A DNA stretch of 64,000 nucleotides from Micromonospora lupini (GCF_026342015.1 NZ_JAPENL010000002.1:2423001-2487000); one strand, 5' to 3'. Positions 53,543 to 63,278 are shown, numbered from the stretch's first letter. Numbers and translations are program-made. The notes: generated by a model not told the origin, from the letters alone.

Positions 53543-54820
53543 ATGAGCGCAAGCAGGTTGACGCGCCGGCGGGCCATCACGCTCGCCGGTGCGGGGGTGG
53601 CCGGAGTCGCCGGTGTGGCCGCCGGCGCGGGCGCGCTTGTCGGCGACTCCCGTGGCCCGGCGGCCGCCAGTGACCATCCGGCGGGCGCGGTGCCGTTCTT
53701 CGGCGAGCACCAGGCCGGAATCGTCACCCCGGCGCAGGACCGGCTGCACTTCGTCGCCTTCGACGTGATCACCAAGGACCGGGCCCGCCTGGTCGAGATG
53801 CTCGAGGAGTGGTCGGCCGCCGCCGCCCGCATGACGGCAGGCCGCGACGCCGGGGTGCTCGGCGCGGTCGGTGGCATGCCGGAGGCCCCGCCGGACGACA
53901 CAGGTGAGGCGCTCGGCCTTCCGCCGTCGCAGCTCACCCTGACCGTCGGCTTCGGCCCGACGCTGTTCCGCGACGCCGACGGACGGGACCGGTTCGGCAT
54001 CGCCGACCGCCGCCCGGCCGCCCTTGCCGAGCTGCCCAAGTTCCCCGGCGACGCGTTGCAGGCCCCGATCTCCGGCGGCGACCTGTGCGTGCAGGCGTGC
54101 GCCAACGACCCCCAGGTGGCGGTGCACGCGATCCGCAACCTGGCGCGGATCGGCATGGGGGTGGTCAGCGTCCGCTGGTCGCAGCTCGGCTTCGGCCGTA
54201 CGTCGTCGACGTCCCGGGACCAGGCGACCGCCCGCAACCTGTTCGGCTTCAAGGACGGCACGGCCAACCTCAAGGCCGAGGAGACCGACAGGCTCCGCGA
54301 CCAGTTGTGGGTGCAGCCGGGCGACGGGCCGGACTGGATGACCGGCGGGTCGTACCTGGTCACCCGCAAGATCCGGATGCTCGTGGAGACCTGGGACCGG
54401 ACCTCGCTGGCCGAGCAGGAGGAGATCGTCGGCCGGACCAAGGGCAGCGGCGCCCCGCTCGGTCGCAGCAAGGAGTTCGACGAGCCGGACTTCGCGGCGC
54501 GCGGTGACGACGGCAAGCCGCTGATCCCCGAGCACGCCCACGTCGCCCTGGCCCACCCGAGCAGGAACAACGGCGCGCACCTGCTGCGGCGGGGCTACAA
54601 CTTCGTCGACGGCTCGGACGGTCTGGGTCGGCTGGACGCCGGCCTGTTCTTCATCGCCTACCAGCGGGATCCGCGCCGGCAGTTCGTGCCGATCCAGACC
54701 CAGTTGGCCCGCCACGACGTGATGAACGAATATCTACGGCATGTCTCCAGCGGTCTGTTCGCCTGCCCTCCCGGCGTTCGCGACGGTGGAGACCACTGGG
54801 GTCGGGCGCTCTTCGGCTGA
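53543..54820 (+). CDS. efeB: EfeB heme peroxidase (DyP type), Tat-exported
   Basis: A 425-residue DyP-type heme peroxidase. The signal is twin-arginine (TRRRAITLAGAGVAG). The GxxDG motif reads GFKDGTANL, followed by distal residues RKIRMLVETWDR and a proximal heme His in EHAHVALAHPSRN. It oxidises Fe(II) or releases iron from heme outside the membrane, working with EfeO and EfeU. It starts 25 nt after efeO. Confidence 0.94.
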   Translation: MSASRLTRRRAITLAGAGVAGVAGVAAGAGALVGDSRGPAAASDHPAGAVPFFGEHQAGIVTPAQDRLHFVAFDVITKDRARLVEMLEEWSAAAARMTAGRDAGVLGAVGGMPEAPPDDTGEALGLPPSQLTLTVGFGPTLFRDADGRDRFGIADRRPAALAELPKFPGDALQAPISGGDLCVQACANDPQVAVHAIRNLARIGMGVVSVRWSQLGFGRTSSTSRDQATARNLFGFKDGTANLKAEETDRLRDQLWVQPGDGPDWMTGGSYLVTRKIRMLVETWDRTSLAEQEEIVGRTKGSGAPLGRSKEFDEPDFAARGDDGKPLIPEHAHVALAHPSRNNGAHLLRRGYNFVDGSDGLGRLDAGLFFIAYQRDPRRQFVPIQTQLARHDVMNEYLRHVSSGLFACPPGVRDGGDHWGRALFG

Positions 54821-55090
54821 CCGGCCGCCGGACCGCGGCGGGCAGCCCGTCGCCCCACGGTCGTGGCGGGGGACCGTCGTCCGGATCGCGACAGCGTGGC
54901 CGGTCGGGGCTGCGGTGGCGCAGGACGGCGCCGAGGGGGGATCATGGTGGCAGCCGGCCGATCCCTGTGCCGGCGCTCGCACCGTGTGGCGCCGCCGCCG
55001 CGGGTCGCGGTGACTGGTTTTGCCGGCGGCGCTATCCGTGCCGGGTGACGCCGGTCCCACCGAACTGAACGGGGATGCAATATTAATCCC

Positions 55091-55780
55091 ATGAGAGCCC
55101 GGGTACTGGTGGTCGACGACGACCCCGCACTCGCCGAGATGCTCGGCATCGTGCTGCGTAGTGAGGGCTTCCTGCCCTCGTTCGTGGCCGATGGTGAGCG
55201 GGCGTTGGCCGCGTTTCGTGACAGTCGACCGGACATCGTCCTGCTCGACCTCATGTTGCCCGGAATGAGTGGTATCGACGTGGCGCGGTCGATCCGTGCC
55301 GAGTCCGGCGTGCCCATCGTCATGCTGACCGCCAAGAGCGACACCGTGGACGTCGTCCTCGGCCTGGAGTCCGGCGCCGACGACTACGTGGTCAAGCCGT
55401 TCAAGCCCAAGGAGCTGGTGGCCCGGATGCGGGCCCGGTTGCGCCGTGGCGAGGACGTGGCGCCGGAGATGCTGACCATCGGCCCGCCCGGTAACCAGAT
55501 CACCATCGACGTGCCGGCCCACACCGTGAGCCGCAACGACGAGGAGGTGAAGCTGACGCCGTTGGAGTTCGACCTGCTTGTCGCGCTCGCCCGCAAGCCG
55601 CGTCAGGTCTTCACCCGCGAGGTGCTGCTGGAGCAGGTCTGGGGCTACCGGCACGCGGCCGACACCCGCCTGGTCAACGTGCACGTGCAGCGGCTGCGCG
55701 CCAAGATCGAGCCAGATCCGGAGCGGCCGGAAATCATCCTCACCGTGCGGGGCGTGGGCTACAAGGCGGGCACCGGATAG
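55091..55780 (+). CDS. mtrA: Two-component response regulator MtrA
   Basis: A 229-residue OmpR/PhoB-type regulator. The receiver domain has the acidic pocket (VVDDD), phosphoacceptor D53 in LLDLMLPG, and K in VVKPFKPKELV. The C-terminal winged helix has FTREVLLEQVWGYRHAADTRLVNVHVQRLRAKIE, the MtrA recognition helix. It controls cell wall, division and osmotic-stress genes in actinobacteria. No clear ribosome site is seen; the sequence just before the ATG is AT-rich (AATATTAATCCC), so it may be leaderless. The preceding 270-nt gap holds no other gene that I can support. Confidence 0.95.
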   Translation: MRARVLVVDDDPALAEMLGIVLRSEGFLPSFVADGERALAAFRDSRPDIVLLDLMLPGMSGIDVARSIRAESGVPIVMLTAKSDTVDVVLGLESGADDYVVKPFKPKELVARMRARLRRGEDVAPEMLTIGPPGNQITIDVPAHTVSRNDEEVKLTPLEFDLLVALARKPRQVFTREVLLEQVWGYRHAADTRLVNVHVQRLRAKIEPDPERPEIILTVRGVGYKAGTG

Positions 55781-55792
55781 CCTGGTCACACT

Positions 55793-57550
55793 GTGTCGAC
55801 CTCGCCGCCCCCGCACCCCCGGACCACTGCAGCCCGCCGGCTCAACGCCGGCCGGGACCTGTGGCGCGCGCTGAGTGGTCGGGCCGCGCGGCTGGTGGCC
55901 CGGGCGCACCAGACCTGGCGCCGCTCGCTCCAGGTCCGGGTGGTCACCATCACGCTCGTCGCCTCCAGCCTGCTGGTGGGCGGCTTCGCGTACCTGATCG
56001 CTGACAAGATCACGACGATCCTGCTCGACAACGCCCGCACCGACGTCCAGTTGCGGGTCAAGGGCGGCGCGGGGTATGCGGCCAAGCAGGTCTCCCTCTA
56101 CGGCCAGCCGCAGGAGGCGCAGCTCCAGGAGACCATCGAGGGCACTGTCAACTACCTGGCCGGCGGCGACCCCCAGCAGACAAGTGGCGTGGTGGTGGCC
56201 ATCACCGCCGCCGACTACCCGACCATGATCCAGACCCGCACCGCGCCGGCGGCCAACGTCCAGCCCCTGATCAGCAAGGAGCTGCGGGCCGCGGTCGCCA
56301 GCGGCAAGGTGGCCAGCCAGATCCAGACCGGTCGGCTCACCGGCGAGCCGACGAAATACCTGGTCTACGGCTCGCCGGTGCCGACCCGCTTCGGGCAGAT
56401 CGAGCTCTACTATCTGGTGCCGCTGACCCGGCAGGACGCCACCGCCGCGGACGCCCGTGCCACGGTCGTCGCCACCGGCATCGCCCTGGTGGTCCTGCTG
56501 GGGCTGCTCGCCGCCCTGGTCACCCGGCTGGTGGTCAAACCGGTACGGGTCGCCGCGCGGACCGCCCAGCGGCTCTCCGCCGGCCTTCTCGACCAGCGCA
56601 TGGTGGTCAACGGCGAGGACGACCTCGCGCTGCTGGCAGCCTCGTTCAACCAGATGGCGACCAACCTGCAACGGCAGATCCTGCGCCTGGAGGAGATGTC
56701 CCGGTTGCAGCGCCGGTTCACCTCCGACGTGTCGCACGAGCTGCGGACCCCGTTGACCACGGTCCGGATGGCCGCCGACCTGATCTTCGCCGAGCGCGAC
56801 GAGTTCGACCCGGCGGTGGCCCGCAGCGCCGAGCTGCTCCAGGCCGAGCTGGACCGTTTCGAGGAGCTGCTCACCGACCTGTTGGAGATCAGCCGGTTCG
56901 ACGCGGGCTTCGCCATGCTCGACGCCGAGCCGACCGACCTGGTGCCTGTGGTGCACCGGGTCGTCGACCGGTTGGCCGGCCTGGCCGAGCGGGTGGGAGT
57001 TCCGATCGAGTTGGACCTGCCGAGCACTCCTGTGATCGCCGAGGTCGACCCCCGCCGCGTCGAGCGGGTGCTGCGCAACCTGGTCGGCAACGCGGTCGAG
57101 CACGGCGAGGCCCGGCCGGTGCTGATCACCCTCGGCATCGACGACACCGCCGTGGCGATCACCGTCCGCGACCACGGGGTGGGGCTGAAGGTGGGCGAGG
57201 AGAAGCTGGTGTTCAACCGGTTCTGGCGGGCGGACCCGTCCCGGGCCCGGCAGACCGGCGGCACCGGGCTCGGACTGTCGATCAGCCTGGAGGACGCCCG
57301 CCTGCACGGTGGCTGGCTGGAAGCCTGGGGAGCGCCCGGCCAGGGCGCCCAGTTCCGGCTCACCCTGCCGGCTCGCGCCGGTGACCGGCTCACCACGTCG
57401 CCGCTGCGGCTGGTGCCCGCCGACGCGGCGCTGCCGTTCGGCGGCCCCCGCGACGGCGGCCCACTGGCCATCGGTCCGGGCACCGGCGGAGCGCTGGCGA
57501 TCGGCCCCGCGCCGGCCGGGGACGGCGAGCGGGCGGAGGTGCGCTCATGA
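55793..57550 (+). CDS. mtrB: Sensor histidine kinase MtrB
   Basis: A 585-residue membrane kinase. Two membrane helices (VVTITLVASSLLVGGFAYLIA and ATVVATGIALVVLLGLLAALVTRLV) enclose an extracellular sensor of about 160 residues. Then come HAMP, HisKA with H315 in SDVSHELRTPLTTVRM, and the HATPase domain (NLVGNAVEHGEARPV, DHGVGL, GGTGLGLSI). A Pro/Gly-rich C-tail of 50 residues follows. The GTG at 55793 lies 12 nt after mtrA. Confidence 0.94.
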   Translation: MSTSPPPHPRTTAARRLNAGRDLWRALSGRAARLVARAHQTWRRSLQVRVVTITLVASSLLVGGFAYLIADKITTILLDNARTDVQLRVKGGAGYAAKQVSLYGQPQEAQLQETIEGTVNYLAGGDPQQTSGVVVAITAADYPTMIQTRTAPAANVQPLISKELRAAVASGKVASQIQTGRLTGEPTKYLVYGSPVPTRFGQIELYYLVPLTRQDATAADARATVVATGIALVVLLGLLAALVTRLVVKPVRVAARTAQRLSAGLLDQRMVVNGEDDLALLAASFNQMATNLQRQILRLEEMSRLQRRFTSDVSHELRTPLTTVRMAADLIFAERDEFDPAVARSAELLQAELDRFEELLTDLLEISRFDAGFAMLDAEPTDLVPVVHRVVDRLAGLAERVGVPIELDLPSTPVIAEVDPRRVERVLRNLVGNAVEHGEARPVLITLGIDDTAVAITVRDHGVGLKVGEEKLVFNRFWRADPSRARQTGGTGLGLSISLEDARLHGGWLEAWGAPGQGAQFRLTLPARAGDRLTTSPLRLVPADAALPFGGPRDGGPLAIGPGTGGALAIGPAPAGDGERAEVRS

Positions 57551-59364
57551 GGGCTCGACCACTGTTGTGCGCCGTCGGCACGGCACTGCTCCTCAGCGCC
57601 GGCTGCGGCATCCCGGCATCGTCCGACGTGCGGGTGGACGGCAAGGCCGGCACGGCGACCGAGGCCGGGTCGGACAACGGTCGCCGCAGCGAACCACCGT
57701 CGCGGACGGCCAGCGGCAGCGACAACGAAGCGTTCGTGCGTAACTTCCTGTCCGCCGCCGCCGGTGAGCCGGACCGGGCGTACGAGCGGGTGAAGGCGTT
57801 CATCGCCCCGGAGCACAAGCCCCGCCTACAGGACAAGAAGGGCAGCGAGGTCGCGCTGACAGTGGTCCGGCTGCGGGAGACTGTCTTCACCTTCAACAGC
57901 GACTCGACGACCACCGTCAAGATCTCGGTGCAGCAGATCGGCGTGCTGCGGACCAACGGCACCCTGGCGCCGCCGGTGGCGACCGAGACGGAGTACGAGT
58001 TCCGGCTGCGCAGCGCCTCGCTCGGCGGCACCGCCAACGACGAGCGCGCCGGCCAGTTCGTGCTCGACCCGCCGAACGTGCTGCTGCTCAGTGACGTCGC
58101 CCTTCAGCAGTACTACCAGGACGAGTCGATCTACTTCTGGAGCTCCGACCGGACACGGCTGGTGCCCGACCAGCGGTACCTGCCGTCCGCCGTGCCTGAC
58201 GAGCGCCGCGTCAACGAGGTCGTGCGCTGGCTGGTCGGTGGCCCGTCCGACTGGCTGCGGCCGGGCGTCGTCGGCCTGCCCGACGGCACCGAGCTGATCA
58301 ACAACGCCACCGGCGCGAACAACCGGTGGGAGGTCAACCTGGACATGTCCGGCGACGACCAGAACCGGGTCGACCAGGTGATCACGCAGCTCGCCTGGTC
58401 GCTGGGCGACCTGCCGGGCGAGCTGGAGCTGAAGATCCGCAACAACTCGCAGCCCGTCCAGGATCTCGACGAGCGCCGGCTGGCCCAGCCGCTCTACCCG
58501 GTCCGGGAGAGCCCGCAGCGGTTCGGCGTCTACGAGGGCGCGATCCGCCCGCTCGACTTCGTCGGCGAGCCCAGCGGCGTGGTGCCCCTGACGGCCGAGG
58601 TCAACCGCAACATCGTGTCGGCCGGCTTCGCGCGGGGCGCCAGGCGGGTCCTCGCCGCGATGGTGGTGACCAGCGGCAGGGACCGGCAGCGACTCGCGGT
58701 GGGCACCGGCGCGGACACGGTGGCCGTGCTCAACCGCAGCGGCACGGAGTACGCCTCGATCAGCCGCCCGGTGTGGCTGCGTACCGTCGACTCGCGCCCG
58801 GCGCAGGGGCTGGTGGTGGCCGACGGCCGCCTCTACCGCTTCGACGAGGCCGGCCGCATGTCGGAGGTGCCGCTGAACCTGCCCTCGCCGCAGGTCACCG
58901 CGGTGGCCGCCGCGCTTGACGGTCAGCGGGTCGCGTTGATCGCCGGCGGGCGGCTCTACGTCGCGGCGATCAACCTGGACGGCACCGGGAGCGGGATGTC
59001 AGTCGGCCCGCCCCGGGCCCTGGTCACCTCGTTGACCAGTCTGACCGCGGTGGACTGGATCGGGGAGGATCGGCTGGTGGTGGCCGGGTCTGCGGGCCAG
59101 CCGGCGATCTACGAGATCAGCGTGGACGCCGCTCTGGAGACCCCGCTGCGCACCGACGTGGGCGCCAAGGTCAACCACCTGACGGCGTACCCCACCAACC
59201 GCAGCGTGCGGGTGCCCAGCGGGGCCTACATGTACGAGGCGAACAAGGTGGCGTACCGCAGCAGCCCGTTCGAACGGATCGAGCCGGGGAGTGTGCGCGA
59301 CGTCCCCGCGCCGCCGGCCGGGGTCCGGCCGAGCAATCCGTCGGCCCCGTTCTTCCTCTACTGA
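57547..59364 (+). CDS. lpqB: Lipoprotein LpqB (MtrAB accessory)
   Basis: A 605-residue exported lipoprotein with lipobox LLLSAGCG. The N-terminal GerMN-like domain (WLVGGPSDWLRPGVVGLPDGTELINN) is followed by a beta-propeller-like C-terminal region (LVVADGRLYRFDEAGRMSEVPLNLPSPQVTAVAAALDG). It modulates MtrB signalling. The ATG overlaps the mtrB stop (ATGA). Confidence 0.92.
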   Translation: MRARPLLCAVGTALLLSAGCGIPASSDVRVDGKAGTATEAGSDNGRRSEPPSRTASGSDNEAFVRNFLSAAAGEPDRAYERVKAFIAPEHKPRLQDKKGSEVALTVVRLRETVFTFNSDSTTTVKISVQQIGVLRTNGTLAPPVATETEYEFRLRSASLGGTANDERAGQFVLDPPNVLLLSDVALQQYYQDESIYFWSSDRTRLVPDQRYLPSAVPDERRVNEVVRWLVGGPSDWLRPGVVGLPDGTELINNATGANNRWEVNLDMSGDDQNRVDQVITQLAWSLGDLPGELELKIRNNSQPVQDLDERRLAQPLYPVRESPQRFGVYEGAIRPLDFVGEPSGVVPLTAEVNRNIVSAGFARGARRVLAAMVVTSGRDRQRLAVGTGADTVAVLNRSGTEYASISRPVWLRTVDSRPAQGLVVADGRLYRFDEAGRMSEVPLNLPSPQVTAVAAALDGQRVALIAGGRLYVAAINLDGTGSGMSVGPPRALVTSLTSLTAVDWIGEDRLVVAGSAGQPAIYEISVDAALETPLRTDVGAKVNHLTAYPTNRSVRVPSGAYMYEANKVAYRSSPFERIEPGSVRDVPAPPAGVRPSNPSAPFFLY

Positions 59365-59368
59365 CGCC

Positions 59369-60076
59369 GTGCGCGGGCTCTGGGCGGACCTCGCCGACCT
59401 GGTCCTCCCCGCGGACTGCGCCGGCTGCCGGGAGCGTCACGCGGTCCTGCGGCACGGGTTCTGCCCCGCCTGCGTGACGGCGCTTGGCGTGCTGCGTCCC
59501 CGGGCGGTCCGTCCCACGCCCGCCCCACCGGGGCTCCCGCCCTGCGTCGCCCTCGGCCCGTACGCCGGCCCGCTGCGTGAGGCCCTGCTGGCGTACAAGG
59601 AGCACGGCCGGCACGGTCTGGCCCGCCCGCTGGGCGCGCTGCTGGCCGAGGTGGTCGTGGCGGCGGTCGGCGAGGTCCGCCCGGTGGACCTGGTGCCCGT
59701 GCCCGACACCGCCGCGGCGGCCCGAGCCCGCTACGGCGACCACCTGGACCGGTTGGCCCGGCACTGCGCGGGCCGGCTGCGCCGGGGCGGCTGGCCGGCA
59801 CGGGTGCGTCGTCCGCTGCGCGCGCTGCCCCGACCGGACTCGGTGACGCTTGACAGCGCGGGCCGCGCCGCGGCGGCCGAGGCGGCGTTCCGACACCGGT
59901 CGAGCGCATCGGGTGGGCCTCGCCGAACAGGCGACGCACCATTCGTGGTGCTGCTTGACGACATCGTCACCACAGGCGTGACCCTGGCCGCGGCAACCCG
60001 GGTGCTGACCGCGAGCGGATGGCCACCCGGTGTCGCCGCGGTGCTCGCCGCGACCGAGAAAAGACACCACTTGTAA
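59369..60076 (+). CDS. ComF-family phosphoribosyltransferase
   Basis: A 235-residue ComF-type protein. The N-terminal zinc pairs are CAGC and CPAC (PADCAGCRERHAVLRHGFCPAC), and the C-terminal PRPP loop reads FVVLLDDIVTTGVTLAAA. In naturally competent bacteria ComF helps DNA uptake; in actinobacteria its task is unclear. The GTG at 59369 lies 4 nt after lpqB, so it belongs to the mtrAB-lpqB transcript. Confidence 0.85.
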   Translation: MRGLWADLADLVLPADCAGCRERHAVLRHGFCPACVTALGVLRPRAVRPTPAPPGLPPCVALGPYAGPLREALLAYKEHGRHGLARPLGALLAEVVVAAVGEVRPVDLVPVPDTAAAARARYGDHLDRLARHCAGRLRRGGWPARVRRPLRALPRPDSVTLDSAGRAAAAEAAFRHRSSASGGPRRTGDAPFVVLLDDIVTTGVTLAAATRVLTASGWPPGVAAVLAATEKRHHL

Positions 60077-60322
60077 CAGACCGTGTTTCCGTTTCACCCG
60101 TTGGTGTATGAGGTGCGAAAAATCCCGGGCGGTCTTGGCGACATGGGGTGACTGCCGGGCGAACAGGAGTTAGCGTTTCGCTGTCAGGGGTAGGAGGTCT
60201 TTCCATCCCGCCCCCGGCGGTGAGAGGAGGCGTAGCCGTACTGACCGGTCGACGCCAGCGGGTCTCCCCACGGCGCGCGACCGGGAAAACCGGATCGAAG
60301 ACGTCCGAACAAAGGAGGTCAC

Positions 60323-60955
60323 GTGGACATCGTGGTCAAGGGCCGCAACGTCGAAGTGCCGGACCATTACCGGGTACACGTAGCCGAGAAACTCGCAAAG
60401 GTCGAACGTTACGACCACAAGATTATCCGCATCGATGTCGAGCTGTTTCACGAGCGCAATCCGCGCCAGGCCGACCACTGCCAGCGGGTGGAGATCACCT
60501 GCGTTTCCCGAGGTCCCGTGATTAGGGCCGAGGCCTGCACGAACGATTTCTACAGCGCGCTCGACGCCGCAATCGCGAAGCTCGACACCCGGCTGCGCCG
60601 CGCGGCGGACCGCCGCCGCGTACACCGTGGTCGGCACGCGCCGATCTCCGTCGCCGCCGCCACCGCCGACCTGCCGGTCACGGACCTGGTGGCCGCCCCG
60701 CTGTCCGCGTCGGGTGCCGGCGCACGCGCCGGCACCGCCGTCGCGGAGCGGGTCGAGGAGGAGCACGACCAGCCGTGGCACATCGCCCGGGAGAAGGTGC
60801 ACCCGGCGGAGCCCATGACGATCGACGACGCCCTGTTCCAGATGGAGCTGGTCGGCCACGACTTCTACCTGTTCCAGGACAAGGAAACCGGCCGCCCGAG
60901 CGTCGTCTACCGACGCCACGCCTACGACTACGGCATCATCTCCCTCGACACGTGA
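60323..60955 (+). CDS. hpf: Ribosome hibernation-promoting factor, long form
   Basis: A 210-residue long-form HPF. The N-terminal S30AE domain (residues 1-100, MDIVVKGRNVEVPDHYRVHVAEKLAKVERYDH) binds the decoding centre; the C-terminal domain (PMTIDDALFQMELVGHDFYLFQD ... VVYRRHAYDYGIISL) dimerises ribosomes. AAAGGAGG precedes the GTG. The 246-nt gap upstream has GTTTCC...GGTGTAT (about 60084-60110), a possible sigma-B-type promoter, which is a tentative reading. Confidence 0.93.
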   Translation: MDIVVKGRNVEVPDHYRVHVAEKLAKVERYDHKIIRIDVELFHERNPRQADHCQRVEITCVSRGPVIRAEACTNDFYSALDAAIAKLDTRLRRAADRRRVHRGRHAPISVAAATADLPVTDLVAAPLSASGAGARAGTAVAERVEEEHDQPWHIAREKVHPAEPMTIDDALFQMELVGHDFYLFQDKETGRPSVVYRRHAYDYGIISLDT

Positions 60956-60975
60956 CAGGTCCCTGACCGCGTCGA

Positions 60976-61013
60976 GCACGGGGTTGTGGCGGGCGACCGC
61001 CGCAACCCCGTGC
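60976..61013. terminator. Bidirectional hairpin between hpf and GNAT gene
   Basis: GCACGGGGTTG-GGCGG and CCGCC-CAACCCCGTGC pair around GCGA. Confidence 0.75.
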
Positions 61014-61017
61014 CTCG

Positions 61018-62130
61018 TCAGCGCCGCTCGGCCGGCAGCAGGGCGAACGTCAGGTCGTCGAGGCGAGCGCCCGCCAGGCCGGGCAGGCGACCGCGTTGCA
61101 GGGCCTCACGCTGGAAGCCGACCCGCTCCAGCACGCGGTGCGAGGCGGTGTTCTCCGGCACGGTGCCTGCGGTCAGCCGGGCGAAACCGGCCGGGCCGAA
61201 CGCCCAGTCGGCGAGCAGCCGCACCGCGCGTGTGGCGTACCCGCGCCCACGCCAGTCGGGCAGCAGCGCGTAGCCGATCGAGCCCTCACCGCTGCTCACC
61301 TCCGTGTACGAGAGGCCGCAACTGCCCGCCGGCTCGCCGGTGGCCACGTCGACGATCAGTAGCCGGGCGATGTCGCCGGTCAGCCACGCGCTCTCCGCCA
61401 GCCGGCAGCGCCGCTCGATCGACTCCCGCGTCGGTGGCACCGGCGGGGCCTGGTTGGCGACCACCTCCGGCCGGCTGTGCAGCCCGTACATCATCTCCGC
61501 GTCGTCCGGCCCGAGGCGCCGCAGCGCCACCACCTGATCGGTGAGCACCCCGTCGGGCAGGTCGGGCAGCAGCCGGGGAGTCGGGCCGGGTGGATCGTCG
61601 GCGAGGCGTACCCAGGTCAGCAGATCGTGCCGGCCGCCGTCCCGGCGCTGCCCGGCCGACCGACGCAGGCCCTCGTGCCGGAAGCCGGCGGCAAGCGCGA
61701 CCCGCTGACTCGCCGCGTTCTCTCCCTCGGTGAGCAGCTCCAGCCGGAGTGTCCCGGCGCCGAAGGCGTGCTCGCTCAACGCGCGGGTCGCGGCCGTGGC
61801 CACCCCGCGTCCCCGCGCCGCCGGCCGCAGCCAGTAGCCGATCTCCGCCTGGCTCCGGCCGGGCACCGGGTTGCTCAACCCGGCCCCGCCGAGCAGTCGG
61901 TCGGTGGCCGGGTCCGCGATGGCGTACGCGGCGCCGCCGCCGGCCCAGACCGCAGGTGCGCCGGCCTCGACCCACCAGTGGGCGTCGACCTCGGTGTACG
62001 GGGCCGGCATGCTGGACACGAACCGCTGGCTGAGCGGGTCCGCGCAGCCCTCGACCAGGTCCGCGATGTCGCCGGCCTGAAACGGCCGCAGCCGCACCCC
62101 GTGCGCCTCGACGACCTGCTGCGGGCTCAT
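61018..62130 (-). CDS. Tandem GNAT acetyltransferase (two domains), RimJ/RimL type
   Basis: A 370-residue protein with two GNAT domains. The first (residues 10-170) has EIGYWLRPAARGRGVATAATRALSEHAF and ENAASQRVALAAGF. The second (200-360) has SIGYALLPDWRGRGYATRAVRLLADWAF and ENTASHRVLERVGF. The R/Q-x-x-G-x-G/A motif A for acetyl-CoA is intact in both (RGRGVA, RGRGYA). The substrate, possibly a ribosomal protein N terminus or a small molecule, is unknown. Its ATG overlaps the stop of the upstream GNAT gene (ATGA). Confidence 0.87.
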   Translation of the reverse strand: MSPQQVVEAHGVRLRPFQAGDIADLVEGCADPLSQRFVSSMPAPYTEVDAHWWVEAGAPAVWAGGGAAYAIADPATDRLLGGAGLSNPVPGRSQAEIGYWLRPAARGRGVATAATRALSEHAFGAGTLRLELLTEGENAASQRVALAAGFRHEGLRRSAGQRRDGGRHDLLTWVRLADDPPGPTPRLLPDLPDGVLTDQVVALRRLGPDDAEMMYGLHSRPEVVANQAPPVPPTRESIERRCRLAESAWLTGDIARLLIVDVATGEPAGSCGLSYTEVSSGEGSIGYALLPDWRGRGYATRAVRLLADWAFGPAGFARLTAGTVPENTASHRVLERVGFQREALQRGRLPGLAGARLDDLTFALLPAERR

Positions 62131-63278
62131 GCCAGGTCCCCGGCGAGCAGCGCGGCCACCCAGGCGTCGACCCGCTCACCCCGGTGCTGAACCCCACCCC
62201 GGGCGGTCCCCTCGAACGTGAAGCCCGCCTTCTCGGCGGCCCGCCGGGAGGCGGTGTTGCCCACGTTCGCCTTCCACTCGATCCGGGCCAGGCCCAGCGT
62301 GGTGAAACCCCAGGCGCTCACCGCGATCAGGGCGGCCGGCAGGTATCCCCGGCCGCGGGCCGCCGGGGCGGTCATGAAGCCCACGTCCGCGAGCAGCGGG
62401 TCGGCGGGGGAGAGCCGCAGGTCAAGCGAGGCGACGTACCTGTCGTCCGGGTCGGCGACCACGAAGCAGGCGGCGTCCCCCCGGGCCCAGGCGTCCTGGC
62501 CGAAGGCCCGGTACCCCTGTGCGTCGGAGCGGTCGTACGGATCTGGAACTGTGGTCCACCGGATCGATTCCGGGTCCCGACAGGTCTGCACCACGGCATC
62601 CAGATCCCGCTCCTCCATCGGCCGCAGCAGCAGCTCACCGGTCGCCGAGGTGGCGAACAGGGTCGGCTGTGGGCGGCCGAAGACGGCGGCCCGGCGGGCG
62701 GCCAGGGTGCCGGGGCCGGCCGGCCCGGTCGATCCGGGTTCGGGCACCTCGCCGGGCAGCAGCGAGCCGATCCAGGTGTCCGCCCCGTTGTGCGGCTCCA
62801 CCTCGGCCGACCGGACCCGGCCGTCGATCCGGAACCCGGCCCGGAGCGCGACCAGCCGGGAGGCGTGATTACCCACCTCGGCCTGCCAGATCAGTCGGCG
62901 CAGCGCCAGCTTCTCGAAGGACCAGCGGGCGACCGCCCGGGCGGCCCGGACGGTCACGCCCCGCCCGCGCGCCCAGGGGGCCGTCCAGTAGCCGATCTCA
63001 CCGGTGCCGGAACGCTCGATGGAGACCAGCCCGCACGAGCCGAGGAGGTCGCCGGTGGCCGCGTCGCAGACCGCGAACGGCGCCCCGGTGCCGTCCGCCC
63101 AGGCCCGCGCGCTCACCTCGGTGACGAAACCGTGGGCGTGTTCGCGAAGGTATGGGCGCGGTACGGTGGTCCAACGCTGAATGTCCCGATCCTGGCAGGC
63201 ACGGTGTACGCCGTCGGCGTCGGCCTCCCGCCAGGGTCGCAGCAGCACGCCGTCCTCGATGATCTCCGCAGGCTCCAC
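62127..63278 (-). CDS. Tandem GNAT acetyltransferase (two domains), second gene
   Basis: A 383-residue protein with two GNAT domains. The first has EIGYWTAPWARGRGVTVRAARAVARWSF and GNHASRLVALRAGF; the second has DVGFMTAPAARGRGYLPAALIAVSAWGF and GNTASRRAAEKAGF. It is a probable paralogue of the downstream gene, and the two have the same two-domain plan. The GTG at 63278 begins MEPAEIIEDGVLLRP, the first recognisable strand; the upstream 38 codons to an ATG are Arg-rich and unlikely coding. It is the first gene of a two-gene operon. Confidence 0.85.
   Translation of the reverse strand: MEPAEIIEDGVLLRPWREADADGVHRACQDRDIQRWTTVPRPYLREHAHGFVTEVSARAWADGTGAPFAVCDAATGDLLGSCGLVSIERSGTGEIGYWTAPWARGRGVTVRAARAVARWSFEKLALRRLIWQAEVGNHASRLVALRAGFRIDGRVRSAEVEPHNGADTWIGSLLPGEVPEPGSTGPAGPGTLAARRAAVFGRPQPTLFATSATGELLLRPMEERDLDAVVQTCRDPESIRWTTVPDPYDRSDAQGYRAFGQDAWARGDAACFVVADPDDRYVASLDLRLSPADPLLADVGFMTAPAARGRGYLPAALIAVSAWGFTTLGLARIEWKANVGNTASRRAAEKAGFTFEGTARGGVQHRGERVDAWVAALLAGDLA

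Noticed and set aside
51763..54570. 935-residue minus-strand open frame over efeUOB
   Set aside because: It lies opposite three well-supported iron genes and is Arg/Ser/Pro-rich without domains, so it is a shadow.
54821..55090. Small genes between efeB and mtrA
   Set aside because: Short frames exist but overlap each other, have shadow composition and no ribosome sites.
54734..57307. 857-residue minus-strand open frame over mtrA and mtrB
   Set aside because: Composition is shadow-like (Q, H, R, G) and it lies opposite clear regulator and kinase genes.
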